64,000 nt of DNA from Vespa crabro (Eukaryota; Arthropoda; Insecta; Hymenoptera; Vespidae): the NCBI RefSeq assembly GCF_910589235.1, contig NC_060967.1:3412438-3476437 (forward strand), written 5' to 3'. Under the pieces are notes generated by a model, which searched no databases, was not told the DNA's origin, and saw nothing but the letters and a program-made list of their open reading frames with translations. The first letter of the stretch is position 1. Every line of letters starts with the position of its first letter. Made by a program: the position numbers and the translations under genes. Positions 1 to 11,600 of the stretch are shown here, one piece after another.

Positions 1-406
1 AAGAAAACGAAAGAGAGAGAAAGAGAGAGATAGATAGATAGAGAGAGAGAAAGAGAGAGAGAAAGAGAAAGAGAGAGAGAGAACGACGAAGAAGGTACGA
101 AAAGATAAGAATGATAAAAGTGGAAAAAAAATAGTTTAAAAAGTCACACACACGTACACACGTTATACACATACGCGTACACACACACATTACAAATGTA
201 CTAGGTAAGTTCATAACTGCGTATTGCCTTTCTGACTTCGGTGTGAAAATATATAAATAAAAAAAAGTCAGTCGTGCCAGGACTCACGGATTTTCGGATT
301 AATCATACAATAGTTGTTAGTTTAGTCGGCGACAACGCGATTGGTTGGCTCTCTGTTCCTTCCATCAGCCTGATTCTTCTTCTTATTTGTCCTTTTTCAT
401 TTATAC

Positions 407-460
<54 letters not shown>

Positions 461-461
461 G

Positions 462-495
<34 letters not shown>

Positions 496-1182
496 CGTAT
501 ACATATACATATATACATATGTATTTCTCTTTTCTTTTGATATGAGAAGATCTGATCGTAAACGTCTTCTCGAATATAAAACTGTATTAATTTTTATATT
601 AAGGCAAATTTTCTCCCTACAGAATTCTCTTCTCGCTCGCACTTTTTTACTTATTCGTTCATAATATTTTGTCGAGGAAGGATCGGGCATATCGCAAAGA
701 CCTTTTCCACGATATTCCGTGAATAATCTCATACCGAAATCCGCGCGTCCAAGGCCGGCTGTGTCTGTTTCATGTTTTTCAATATTTGTAATTTATCGAT
801 AAAATTATAAAAGGTATCGATACATAACAGTCTAAAGTGTGCGCTACTCTACATAATATTATTATATATAAAGTATAAAAGTATACATTATATATAAATA
901 TATATATATACATATATATTATATATGAGAAGTATAATATATATATATTATACACACATTGGGATTGGTGAAAATATACGGTTTTTTCGCTTTGGAGTGT
1001 TATTTTCTGAAAATATTGAACAAAATATGGAAAAAAAATGAATAAAATCAATGAATAAAAAACAAGCCAGACGTTTTCAGTGCGATTCCTCTTTGCTCAC
1101 TTTATGCCCATCGATTTTTTTTGTTTTGTTTTACAATATCAGTTACATAATGAAACATCTTCGTTCTATTTATTAATCGAAA
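1..1182. other. Repeat-rich non-coding DNA
   Basis: No gene is supported here. The stretch begins with GA/GATA-type simple repeats (about 1-85), has a CA-rich patch near 150-190, a long alternating AT/ATAC microsatellite at about 402-523, and AT-rich sequence at 860-955. Open frames over the AT runs encode only alternating Tyr/Ile and are not genes. Confidence 0.7.
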
Positions 1183-2590
1183 ATGATGCAAAATGAAGAA
1201 ATTGATCCGCCCATTGAACCGGCGGACTCTTCTTCAGTTAGATACATGAGTACATTACCGGATTTTTTCAACAATACTATTGGAAAAACATTGAAAATTG
1301 AGAATTTCAAGCCGCAAAACATAATCGAGTAAACCATAAAAATCGAATTTAATACAAGTATATTTAAAAAAATACACAAATGTATAAATAATTTAATTCA
1401 TTTTTTTAGAGTATTAGGAGATTTCCTTGGTATCGTAAACTATAATACAAACTTAGCATCATTTTGGTTTTTGGATATCTTAGCTCTACAGATACTTCGA
1501 AATAATGACATCTTTGATGACTATTCTCGTGCTATCTTTATCAGCTGGCTAGTAGGAGAAATACAATTGATTCGAGGTAAATGTAAAATAAAATAAAAAA
1601 GGAATAAATGTACAATCATCTATAAGCTTAAAAGGTTTCTCATATTTTCAGATAACAAATTTTCACGTGAAAAATTCTTCGAGGAAATGGAAGTTTTATT
1701 CGCTGCCACAGCTATGAAAATTGTTCAAGGCGAAGAGATTCCTCATTGGAATCTAATTACGTTTGGTGATGCAGAGATGAAATCGGAAATAGAAGAGGAA
1801 GAGCGAAAATTATCGCAAGAACACGATTTATCGTCTCTACAATATTTGGAATCGGTATGAAATCATAGAATTTTATTAAAATGACGAATTACTTATATGT
1901 CAAATAAATTTATAGAGAATTTTTCTTTTTCTATTTTTTTTTTTCTTTCTTTTTCAGAAAACGCAGACTCCAATAGAAAAAATATCGAAGGAAGAAATAA
2001 AATCGGCAGAGATGCTTTTAGACGTAATTATTCAATCAACGTACGACATGTCAGTAATAGAGTTTTATCGTGTATTTGTATAATATTTTTTTATTTCTTT
2101 GTTCTTTAAAATTTTTAATAATTTTTAATTCACATTATCAACAGGTACGCTGGCGAAGTACGTTATGCTCTCGTTTATATGGTATTTGTGGAACCAATTG
2201 AGATAAAAGTTCACAATCTACCTTTTAGTATTCGAAAACCCCGTCCAGTTAGATTAGTAGGCTCCGATACTGGACATCTTTATTTACAACTTCGGGAGGC
2301 TTTGCAAAATGTTGAAGGAAAGGATGGCAAAAAATTAAAATCAAGTATATTAAATGTTATTTTATACATATGATGGATATATACTTTAAGAAATATTATT
2401 TTTAGAAAAAAATCTGATAAATACGAAGAAACAACATTTAGATAAGGAATTGGATACAGAATATCCATTACAACCATCGAATTCTTTATCGGATGAAGAA
2501 TTTATTTCGTTGAAACGTAGTTTCATTTTACCATTGATAGAATCGAATGAAGCTGCTGATATTTTTAATTTTTATGAACAGACAGTCTAA
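1183..2590 (+). CDS. Unrecognised conserved-looking protein, 330 aa, six exons
   Basis: Exons 1183-1328, 1410-1576, 1652-1854, 1958-2049, 2145-2344 and 2406-2590 all have GT-AG borders and join in frame to 330 codons plus a TAA. The start is the first ATG of an MMQNEE run; upstream frames close quickly. I see no signal peptide or convincing membrane helix. The protein is acidic and Glu/Lys-rich in the middle (about residues 140-200, EEEERKLSQEH), then has a hydrophobic, proline-containing stretch (about 205-245) and an acidic C-terminus ending NFYEQTV. I do not recognise the family with certainty. A cilium or sperm-tail protein of the CABCOCO1/DUF4464 type crossed my mind, but this is only a guess. 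It ends 103 bp from the end of RCCD1, in convergent orientation, so the two 3' UTRs probably touch or overlap. Confidence 0.72.
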
Positions 2591-2693
2591 TTATTGGAAC
2601 AATTTAGGAATCATTCAATTATAAATTAATATGGTATAGGCATTGATTTTTTCATTTTCTTTATTTAATATTCTATTATATACAATAAGAATA

Positions 2694-4131
2694 TTACCTA
2701 CTAGAAGAAACAATTTCAGTCGATATCATTGTACCCCATTCTTCGCATTTAAAGTCTATTATATTTTTACAATCTAAAGGAATGTCTAATTTAAAAAAAA
2801 TTGTAGAACTTGTAACTTTTTGCCGTGACTGTCCTAATTGTCCATATTTGTTGGAACCACAACCCCAGAGTGACTTGTCATCTGTTAATTAGAAAATTAA
2901 AAAATATAGGAAATTGCATTCGACATAATTAAATCATACTAACCCATCATACAAATAGTAAATGTATTTCCACATTGTACTTTTTTTACACTTATATCTA
3001 TGCATTCCTCTTTATCATTTTTGAAATTGATGACTGTAGGAATTGCTATAACTTTGGTGTCTCCGTTTGGTATGCCTAATTCTCCGTTTACATTCCATCC
3101 CCAAGTGTAAAGATCTCCCTAATTTTTATAAACAAAAATCTTACGATTTTTTTTTAAATCGTTTAAATATTATTAAATTGATTAGTAACCTGATCTGTGA
3201 CAACAGCATTATGCCAACCAGCAGCAGATATTTGCACTACGTTAAGGCCAGCCAGTGCTTCTATTAATTGTGGATCATCGCAATCTTCTAAATCACCGTG
3301 TCCCAATTGTCCACGGCTATAATATAATTGTAATATATAATATTTAAAAATTAATTTATTATGTTGAAATAATAAAATTTTATAAATCTATTACGTACGT
3401 TCCCATACCCATCGAATAAACATCGCCATTTGCTGCTAACATTATTGTGTGATCAAAACCACAGGAGAAATCTACAAATTTTATCCTTTTTGGCATTTCT
3501 ACTAAAATAGGAATATTAAAAATACGCCCTAAAAATAAATGAAAAATTTTGTTGTTACACAAAAAAATTGTTACATTGATTCATTTAAATGTATTTTAAA
3601 TATATTCTACCTAAATTTGTAAGAATTACTGTACATCCTCTTTGTGATATTTTGATAGGATATTCTTCTTCCAATTCATTGCTGGCATTGATAAAATTGA
3701 GAACCTTCTTCCAAGATTTTTCATAAAGACGATATTGCCAGATTTCATTAGTCGTTGTTGATATTATTACGCTTTCCTTTCCAGCGCCAACAATTTTACA
3801 CCTACACTAAAAATAGCAATTTATTAATGTTATGAATATATCTTACAAATGATATAATTATTTATTTTTTACTTTTATAAAATTATTGTCATTACCTTCC
3901 AGATGATTCTGGAATTTTTAATAACTCTGGTGCTTTCTTGTCATCGCTATTGTCTACTTTTCCAATAATATATAATTCCAAATCTCTCCAAAGAAGGAAA
4001 TAGTTCCAACTAATTTCCATATTTGTAATACCAGAAAAAGGAACTTTTGTGAATTGATCCAATGCTATAATAATGTCTTCTTCTTCCGTAAATAATGAAC
4101 TTGCATTGAAACCAGCATAGAAGAGCGTCAT
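2694..4131 (-). CDS. RCCD1: RCC1 domain-containing protein 1 (RCCD1-like)
   Basis: Six exons in transcription order, 3896-4131, 3611-3801, 3399-3528, 3190-3316, 2944-3118 and 2694-2881, give 348 aa. The N-terminus MTLFYAGFNA resembles the short glycine/phenylalanine start of RCCD1. The second half carries RCC1 beta-propeller repeats: FSCGFDHTIMLAANGDVYSMG, then RGQLGHGDLED, AAGWHNAVVTDQ, GDLYTWGWNVNGELG and SLWGCGSNKYGQLGQ. In vertebrates RCCD1 partners the JmjC protein KDM8 in chromatin and chromosome-segregation roles; this is family knowledge, not visible here. The exon 2 acceptor was placed at 3801 rather than at the TAG five bases before it, because only that choice keeps the frame. The length is close to the vertebrate protein. 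The gene is divergent from ARL3 and convergent with the 330-aa gene. Confidence 0.85.
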
Positions 4132-4461
4132 ATTTCTGTAAATTATTTAATAAAATAATTGATATATTAATAATATCATTATTGTATTTTTAAACATTGA
4201 AATTTTTTTGTCAATATCCTTTTTAGATTTCATTGATCAAAAGCTATTAACAGGAACAGAATATAAATATTTTACATCTTAATATTTGTAAATATCATTG
4301 GTTAAAGAGAACAGATGGCATGCATCAGTTTCCTTAGATACGATTAGAAAACACAACAAACATCGAAACGCTTTTACATAACAGAGTCGCATAGTACGTC
4401 GCATAACAAACTACTCCCATTTAAATATTTTGTTCCTGTATCAGTGACCGCATAAAAAATA
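4132..4461. promoter_or_regulatory. Divergent promoter between RCCD1 and ARL3
   Basis: This is 330 bp between the two start codons on opposite strands, with no room for a further gene. It must hold both 5' UTRs and probably a bidirectional promoter. I see no clear TATA box. Confidence 0.5.
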
Positions 4462-6111
4462 ATGGTAATAGAAAAAATGATATGAATTTAAACGATTGCG
4501 CAATATATTATGCACTTGATTTTCGCACAACGTTTAATATATACAAAAAGTACACTACATATCGCACATAACCTATAAGACCTAGTTTAGAACAAAAAGG
4601 TATGCACGTAATATGAGATACTAAAATATTTCTATAAATACTTACATTGTTTTGTTATTATATTAGAAATTGTTTATTATTTATTACGTATATTGTTCTA
4701 ATATTCAATGAAAATTCATGGAACGAAAAACAAATCATATCAGACTGCAATCCACCCTAAATAAAATTCTTTGCACTGTTGGTAGTATTGTTTAAGAGAT
4801 TTAGGAATATAAAATTTGATACAAAAATTTAATTTATATATTTAAACTTTATTAAAATATATGTATATATATATATAATCTTAATATATATATATACATA
4901 TATCTTAAAAATTTGTTAGTTTATTTATTTATCGTTGAAATTTTAATGATAAAAAGTAAATCGAGATATATCCTTTGTTGGTAACAATGTCTATCGATCG
5001 TTCATCCGATTTAAAAATGCATACTTATTCATTCATAATCTTTTATCATTTTATATTATATCTTTTATTTACTTCAGGGTCTTTTATCTATTCTGAGAAA
5101 ACTACGTTCGAATCCTGAGAAAGAATTACGCCTTTTACTTCTTGGTTTGGATAATGCTGGCAAAACAACGATTTTAAAATCTTTAGCTAGCGAAGATATT
5201 ACACAGGTAAATTATATATCTTTGAATTAAACACGATTATTATAAATATTTTTTAACAATAATTTTCATTTTATTAATAAGGTTACGCCTACGCAAGGTT
5301 TCAATATAAAAAGTGTACAAAGCGAAGGATTTAAATTAAATGTTTGGGATATAGGAGGTGCAAGAAAGATTCGACCCTATTGGCGAAATTATTTCGAAAA
5401 TACTGACGTTCTCGTAAGTAAAATAATATTAGAAGTATTATTAAAAAAAGGATAAGAATTTTGCAAAATTATTTCAAAGAACATGGACGTTTTTGTTGGT
5501 AATAATAATAATATGATATTATTAGGGGGACCGGAAAGTAATGTCGCTTTCTTAAATTAAATTCAAACGAATACATTTTTAACAAGTTTTTATTTTTAAT
5601 CACAATCAAATATTGACATGCGCAGAAACGACATTACTTTCCGGTCTCCCTAATATATATTATACTATAAAAAAGGAAAAGTGAAATAATATCAATGAAA
5701 TAATATCGTTTTATTTCTTTATTTCCTTTCTTTTCTTTTCTTTTTTTTTTTTCGAAGATCTACGTTGTAGATAGTGCCGATATCACAAGATTAGAAGAAA
5801 CAGGGCAAGAGCTTTCGGAACTTTTGTTGGAGGAAAAACTCAGTGGTGTTCCATTGTTGGTGTACGCGAATAAACAGGATTTGGGTCAAGCCGTGACAGC
5901 AGCGGAAATTGCAGAGGGTCTTGGTCTTTACAACATCAAGGATCGCGATTGGCAGATACAATCGTGTGTCGCAATCGAGGGAAAAGGTGTTAAGGTAAAG
6001 CTTATAAAATTGTGTATAACATAATTAAGAGATTATCGAATTTTTTTGCTTTTCTTTTTTTCCATTTAGGAGGGCCTGGAGTGGGCGTGTAAAAATATGA
6101 AAAAAAAATAA
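4462..6111 (+). CDS. Arl3: ADP-ribosylation factor-like protein 3 (ARL3) with Ala at the catalytic Gln site
   Basis: Exons 4462-4464 (only the ATG), 5078-5206, 5282-5413, 5758-5994 and 6070-6111 give 180 aa. ARL3 is a small GTPase that releases lipidated cargo from UNC119 and PDE6D for delivery to cilia, with RP2 as its GAP. The sequence shows GLLSILRKL at the N-terminus, the P-loop GLDNAGKT, switch I PTQGFNIKS, NKQD for guanine recognition, and a basic end. The single-codon first exon is inferred from ATG followed by a GTAATA donor and from the family's MGLLS start. The odd feature is switch II: the family reads WDIGGQRK, but here it is WDIGGARK (codon GCA at 5360-5362), so residue 71, normally the catalytic glutamine, is alanine. 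Intron 3 carries a small transposon. ARL2 is a less likely identity, because the ITPTQGFNIKSV and NYFENTD stretches match ARL3. Confidence 0.93.
5525..5650. mobile_element. 126-bp mariner-like MITE in ARL3 intron 3
   Basis: Nearly perfect terminal inverted repeats of about 26 bp face each other: the left end begins GGGGGACCGGAAAGTAATG and the right end, on the reverse strand, GGGAGACCGGAAAGTAATG. Both sides are flanked by TA, the target duplication of Tc1/mariner elements. There is no coding capacity, so this is a non-autonomous copy. Confidence 0.85.
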
Positions 6112-6877
6112 TGAAAGAACGATTCTTCTCCGATCTGTACAGCTTGTACATTCCAGTCATGTTTTATTCATTGCTTTTATCTAATATTTACAAGAAAACA
6201 TTCACAAAATGCTATTATTCGTAAGTCCACTTCGATCACTTCAACATTCTCGTCTGATCGGCGATCAAATTTTTTGCTTCTATGTCAACAAAAGATTATG
6301 ACAAACGCGCATTCAATTACTTACGAAGAATACGAACTAGCAATAAGTTTGATAATCAAATTAAGAAAAACAAACTATATATATATAGGTATGTATATCT
6401 ATATATTTTCTAATTGAATTAAGTTAATAATTTTCACATCATTGTGGAAAAAATGAAAAAAAGATATAAGAATGTATGAGATGATAATTATTAACCCGCT
6501 CTTAATTCAAATCCGATATATAAAACCTTTTTAACGAATATTATTGATTGATAAAAGTTTCTCGCTTTTGTAACTGTACACTGTTTTACTTGGAATCAAA
6601 ACAAAAAAGAAAAAAAACAGTACACAAATGAAAGCGTACGTTGCATAAGTAGCTACTCACGTTATCTAAAAGATATTATTATTCGTATGTTATATAAAAC
6701 ACTCACGATTATCGTATTATCGCGGCAACTTCTTCGTATGTACATACATACAAACGATATTATTAAACATCATTGTAACCTGTAAACATTCACTGGCACA
6801 CAGCGAAGACCTTGATTTTTATTAACGTCTCTTTGATATCAGGAAAAAAAAGTTTTTACACGTAAATCACGAAATTC
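6112..6877. other. Intergenic/3' UTR sequence
   Basis: AT-rich sequence between the convergent ends of ARL3 and the secreted-protein gene. It should contain both 3' UTRs. No further gene is visible. Confidence 0.6.
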
Positions 6878-8689
6878 TCATAGTTCATTATGTTCTATAT
6901 TTTCAGTAGTTACTCTGATTTCTTCTTCGTGAAATGACGTACAGTCGGCTGGATATTTCATCTAGAAAAAGAAAAATGTAAGAACATTAAGAATATTTTA
7001 ACATTATAACGTATATATATATATATATATACTTACAATACATTCACTGTGATCCATTAGAGATCCATAAAGTGTCCAAAAGTTGATATTTATTTTATTA
7101 CTGATAATCCAGGCTGTTGGGAAGCTTAAGACTTTCGTGATCGAAGTACGTAACATCGGTACATCGTTTTCATTCTTTTCATTGAGAGTACAAAGTATCT
7201 GAGTCGCACATTGTGGATGTTTGATCGCCCATTTGTATGCACGATGAGACTAATAATATTATGAAAGGAGAAATCAGTAAATCGATAATTTTACGTTCGA
7301 TCGAAAACAAAAATGTTACTCACTCTTAGAATGGGTTCTACAATATCGTTATTAATCGTATTGCTTAGCTTATTACTGAGTTCTCTGGCACTTATTCTTG
7401 ACATTATGAAACCTTTTTCAGAAGCTAAGTTAGCGAGTTCCTGAATATAAGCGATCGCTGGTCCAACGTATTGACTGCTGTCTATCTTCATATTCAAATG
7501 TTTCCTAGCAGCAACGTTCAACAACCTATTCGAATATAAAATTTTATTAATTAAATAGATCGATATATTATTAAAATGCTTAATGAAAATATACCAACCT
7601 AGAAATACTCTCAGCTGGCTTATTAGCGTCGAACATGACAGACCTTGGATATCCCTGAGATTTGAGGAAACTGTTCCCAACAAATTGGATGGTCGTCATG
7701 TAACGTTGTCTTGTCGATGGATCGGACACATGAGCGATCCATTCTGCTACAAAATTCGTTGACAATTTGATCCAACGCCGACGTAAAGAAGGATTCTCAA
7801 AACTTCCAAGTATCTTTTCGTACTCTATATTACCGTTCTCGTCTGACATTTGAGCGACAAATGCCGACAGGCCACTCTTTTTCCAAATGGCATGACCTAA
7901 CTCGGAATTACTGCGAATAGAATTTGTCATCTTACATATTTTCTAAAAATATCTTTAATATAAATAAAACATATAATAAGATCGATATAAATACCTAAAG
8001 TGATTCCACATAACATGAAGATTTTCTAAAATGGGTGGTAAGAACCAAGAATGTCCGGAATGATCATATTTCTTTGAGGAACCTGTTGATTCTCCTCCAT
8101 TGTTGAAAATATCTATGATCATAGGTAAGAAACCTAAAAGAGCTTCACCATTTTCTTGTTGCCCTAATAACATTTTACCGATATTGATTATGTTCTTGAA
8201 GTTAAAGCTCTGTTCTTCTTTGCTATCATCTGTATCTCTGGTAGGTCTTTTTTTATCGAAAGATCCACTCATCGAAGAGAATGTATTCATTAAGGAATCC
8301 CAAGATACATCATTTTGATCATTTCGTTCATTTGCTAACATACCACCAACTTTCAAAAGTATCTCGCCGATTCCACTCTCACCAGATTTGTCACTTCCTG
8401 CCAGCGTGTCACTGATCTATTTATTTTAAGGGATAAACTTTATTCCGTAACATATCTCAAGAATAGATAAGTATCGTTGAAGTAATAATTTTTATACCTG
8501 TTTGCCTACATCCGATTGTACGAAAGCACTTGCTACATTCTGAAGTCCACCAACGGCATCTCTATTCGTAAGAAAAGACTTGGCAGCTTCGATAAAAGCG
8601 CTAGACATGTCGTGTTCATCTTCTGTCTCACAACGACCAACTGCCAGCAAAAGAAAGAGGAGCCATGTTCTAGACAGTAGCCACATCAT
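6878..8689 (-). CDS. Secreted protein of unknown function, 474 aa
   Basis: Six exons, 8498-8689, 7995-8416, 7599-7910, 7324-7525, 7037-7249 and 6878-6961, join in frame to 474 aa. The N-terminus MMWLLSRTWLLFLLLAVGRC is a clear signal peptide with no later membrane helix, so the product should be secreted or lumenal. The mature part is mostly helical in appearance: an Asp/Ser/Lys-rich low-complexity stretch in exon 2, a Trp-rich middle (IWKKSG, RRRWIKLS, AEWIAH), and four cysteines near the C-terminus in two pairs (CATQILC and C...ADC), suggesting two disulfides. I do not recognise the family. A splice acceptor at 8717-8718 just upstream of the ATG shows that a non-coding exon lies further 5'; see the candidate near 11.8 kb. 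Confidence 0.82.
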
Positions 8690-11600
8690 CCTCAGAATCT
8701 CCGTCTCTTTTTCTGTCTGTAAAAAAGATTTCCTGTATGATTTTCGAACGGTATATATTTGTTTTGCGCTTTAAATTTATATTCCAACGTCATTCGTTGT
8801 ATCGTCGTGGATGATTTTGAAGAGAAGTAAGGTAGGTGTCGTTGACCCCGGCGATTCCTTCAACCGGATCTTGATTCTGGTCGGGTTATTTTAGGTTGGC
8901 ACGCCCCATCCTCGTTGGGACGATTTTAAGCGTTTCTATCATCCACGTTCTATCGAAGATACGATCTTAAATTTCGTCCTACGGAAACGTATAAATTTGA
9001 CGTGAAAGCCGTAATTTCGTGACGTTAAAAGCTCAATTCGTAAAGAAGTCATTGCACTAAATTCCAAACAGACGAATTCGATTCTCTAATAGATAGTATT
9101 AACTTCGTTTAAATATGTTTATTGTTTTCACCTGTGACTCGTCAAATTTATCGCGCTCCGTAAGGAAGGACGAACGCGATCGTTATAAAGTCAATGTATC
9201 CCTCTAACGCGCAATTTGAGTACCGTAAACCGCATGAAATTGGCATTCTCTAGCTTGGGTAACGATTCGGTCTAACGGTACGAGCTGTGTTAGTCATCGT
9301 TCCGCCGACGCGCCAAACTCTTCGATTGTTGGTCCCTTTGTCATATTATATTATTTTTATATATAAGTCAAACAAAAGAACAAGACTTTATTTCTTTTGG
9401 TATTCATATATAGATATAATTAAATATCAATGTATAAAAGGATATATTTTGAAAGTGTTAAAATATAAAATGTTATTGACGGAGATTTACAATGGATCGA
9501 AAAAATCAGGCATGTTATTTCCAAGGGAAAGTATTCTATAGAAGAAATCTCGTATTATTCAACTTCTATCATTTATTTCTTTTTTCTTTTCTCTTTGAAA
9601 TACCGTACTAATATTTTCCATTTTCCGTATGTCTCGTTCTTCTATGTAAAACAGATGTTCGAGGCAGAGTCTCGATTAATGATCTAATGAATCGTATTAT
9701 CGAGTTATCGATCAATGACAAAAAAAAAAACGCCATCGATAAGCCAAGAAAAATAATTTCCATAAACATTAATCGAACCAATTGCTTTCCAACATAACCA
9801 TAGATCGCATTGTACTACTTTTGTCGGGCAAAGATCGATGAATTCTTTAATTCAATTAATTCGTTGCAAAAATTTTATTTTTCTCATAATTAATAAAAAA
9901 AAAAGAAAAAAAAACAAAAACAAATTAAATAAGTAAATAAATCTTTATCATATCGAATCAAATCATATTATAGTTCACAGACGATGAATTTCTTTAATGA
10001 ACAATGTAGAAAGAGATCGCTACGTGAGATCAAGTTTTTCACCATTTCAATATTAATATACAATTTTAAATAAATTATATACGTATATTTAATACGTAAT
10101 AACCAAATGATAAATAAGAAAAAGAAGTGAATGGCGTATATAAAGCAAACGACCTATTTCCTTATTCCGATAATACAAAAATTCGCATTTACAACAGTTC
10201 TAACGAAAAAAGAAAAAAAAAATATAAATAGTTGCACATTATCTTGATCATTAGCATTTTTTTTCTAACAATAAGTCAGCAACGAACAGCAAAAATGTGC
10301 TCTTTATCAATGTTTCTTTTTCATTTGCATAAACAAGGGACTCACAATTTTATCTGCTTATTTTTTCTTACAAAAATAAGCGTTACAATTCTTCCACATT
10401 CGCATGCTTCGCGACGAACCGGAACGGCAAAGAAGAGTTCAATGCCGTGCATGTTTAATAACGCGTGCCGTTAAAGAGCATTCGAGTCTCTCGATATTGC
10501 ACGAAAATCATTTAACGGTTTCTTTAACTACAACATTGTAATATTTTTTAACAAAAAGTTTTTTTATTTAAAAAGATGTTTACATTCCATAAACAATTCG
10601 TGCTTTTGAAAATATATTAGTATTTTTCTTATCGACTTATAGATAAAGGAAAACCTTGACTGAATAATAACATTTAAAAAACAATTATAATTTAATCGTC
10701 TTGAAATATTACATGTTATTAACGTAGTTACTTTTAAAATAAAAAAGTTACATTTTGCAACGTTGAATCTTTTAATAAAAAGGTACATTAAATGTAATCG
10801 ACGAATCACTAATTTATATATCAATGATTTTCATTGTATATATTTATTTTAAGTGTAACGATTTGATTTTGCTTTGTTTCAATTAAGTAAGCATATATAT
10901 ACTGAAAGATTGATTATTTATGAACCATCTTATTAAAGTTAATTGTTCAATATGTATATTAAAATTTACTAAGCATAAATCCTGTTACTTCCTCATTATA
11001 AAGTTGAATTGGAACGCACGGGCACGTTTAATGATTTTACTTTTCTATGAACGTTGATAAAGTTGAATCGAGCGTACGAAATCGTAGGACGAAAGAAATG
11101 AATTAAAAATCATGGGACGTGATGTTATACGTTACAAGAATAAATCATTTAATTGGGATGAACATACGCTCTTTTGGATTTCGAGGTAACGATGTAATTA
11201 AAATGGTTTACCGGTTCGGAAAATTTACTATCTCGATAGACGACTGTTGCCACAATTAAATACTGTAATCGGTGTCAATTAGAGCGTGCTGACTGGAGAT
11301 TTTCGAAGATAAATAAACGAAGTAAAATCATCAAAATCAGCAAACCTAAATAGATCCTTAAATGAATATTATATTCGTCTACGTTGATATGTTAATAGAA
11401 TTATCGAGTAATTTTTCAATATTTTTTTCTTGAAAATTCCAACATTATTTATAGCCTAATCGAATCATTTCTAAAAGTTTTTTTTCTAATTTCAATCGAT
11501 ATTAATTTATTAATAAAAATAGAAATTTACCAGGAAACGATGCGATTATTTCTTCTTCTTTATTCCTCTAGATTCAAAAGCACGTTATCGATGAGAACGA

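Noticed and set aside
274..732. Overlapping open frames on both strands
   Set aside because: They run through the AT/ATAC microsatellite and encode only alternating Ile/Tyr/His; no splice signals or domain.
3802..3806. Upstream acceptor for RCCD1 exon 2
   Set aside because: Using it shifts the frame; the acceptor five bases later restores the RCC1 reading.
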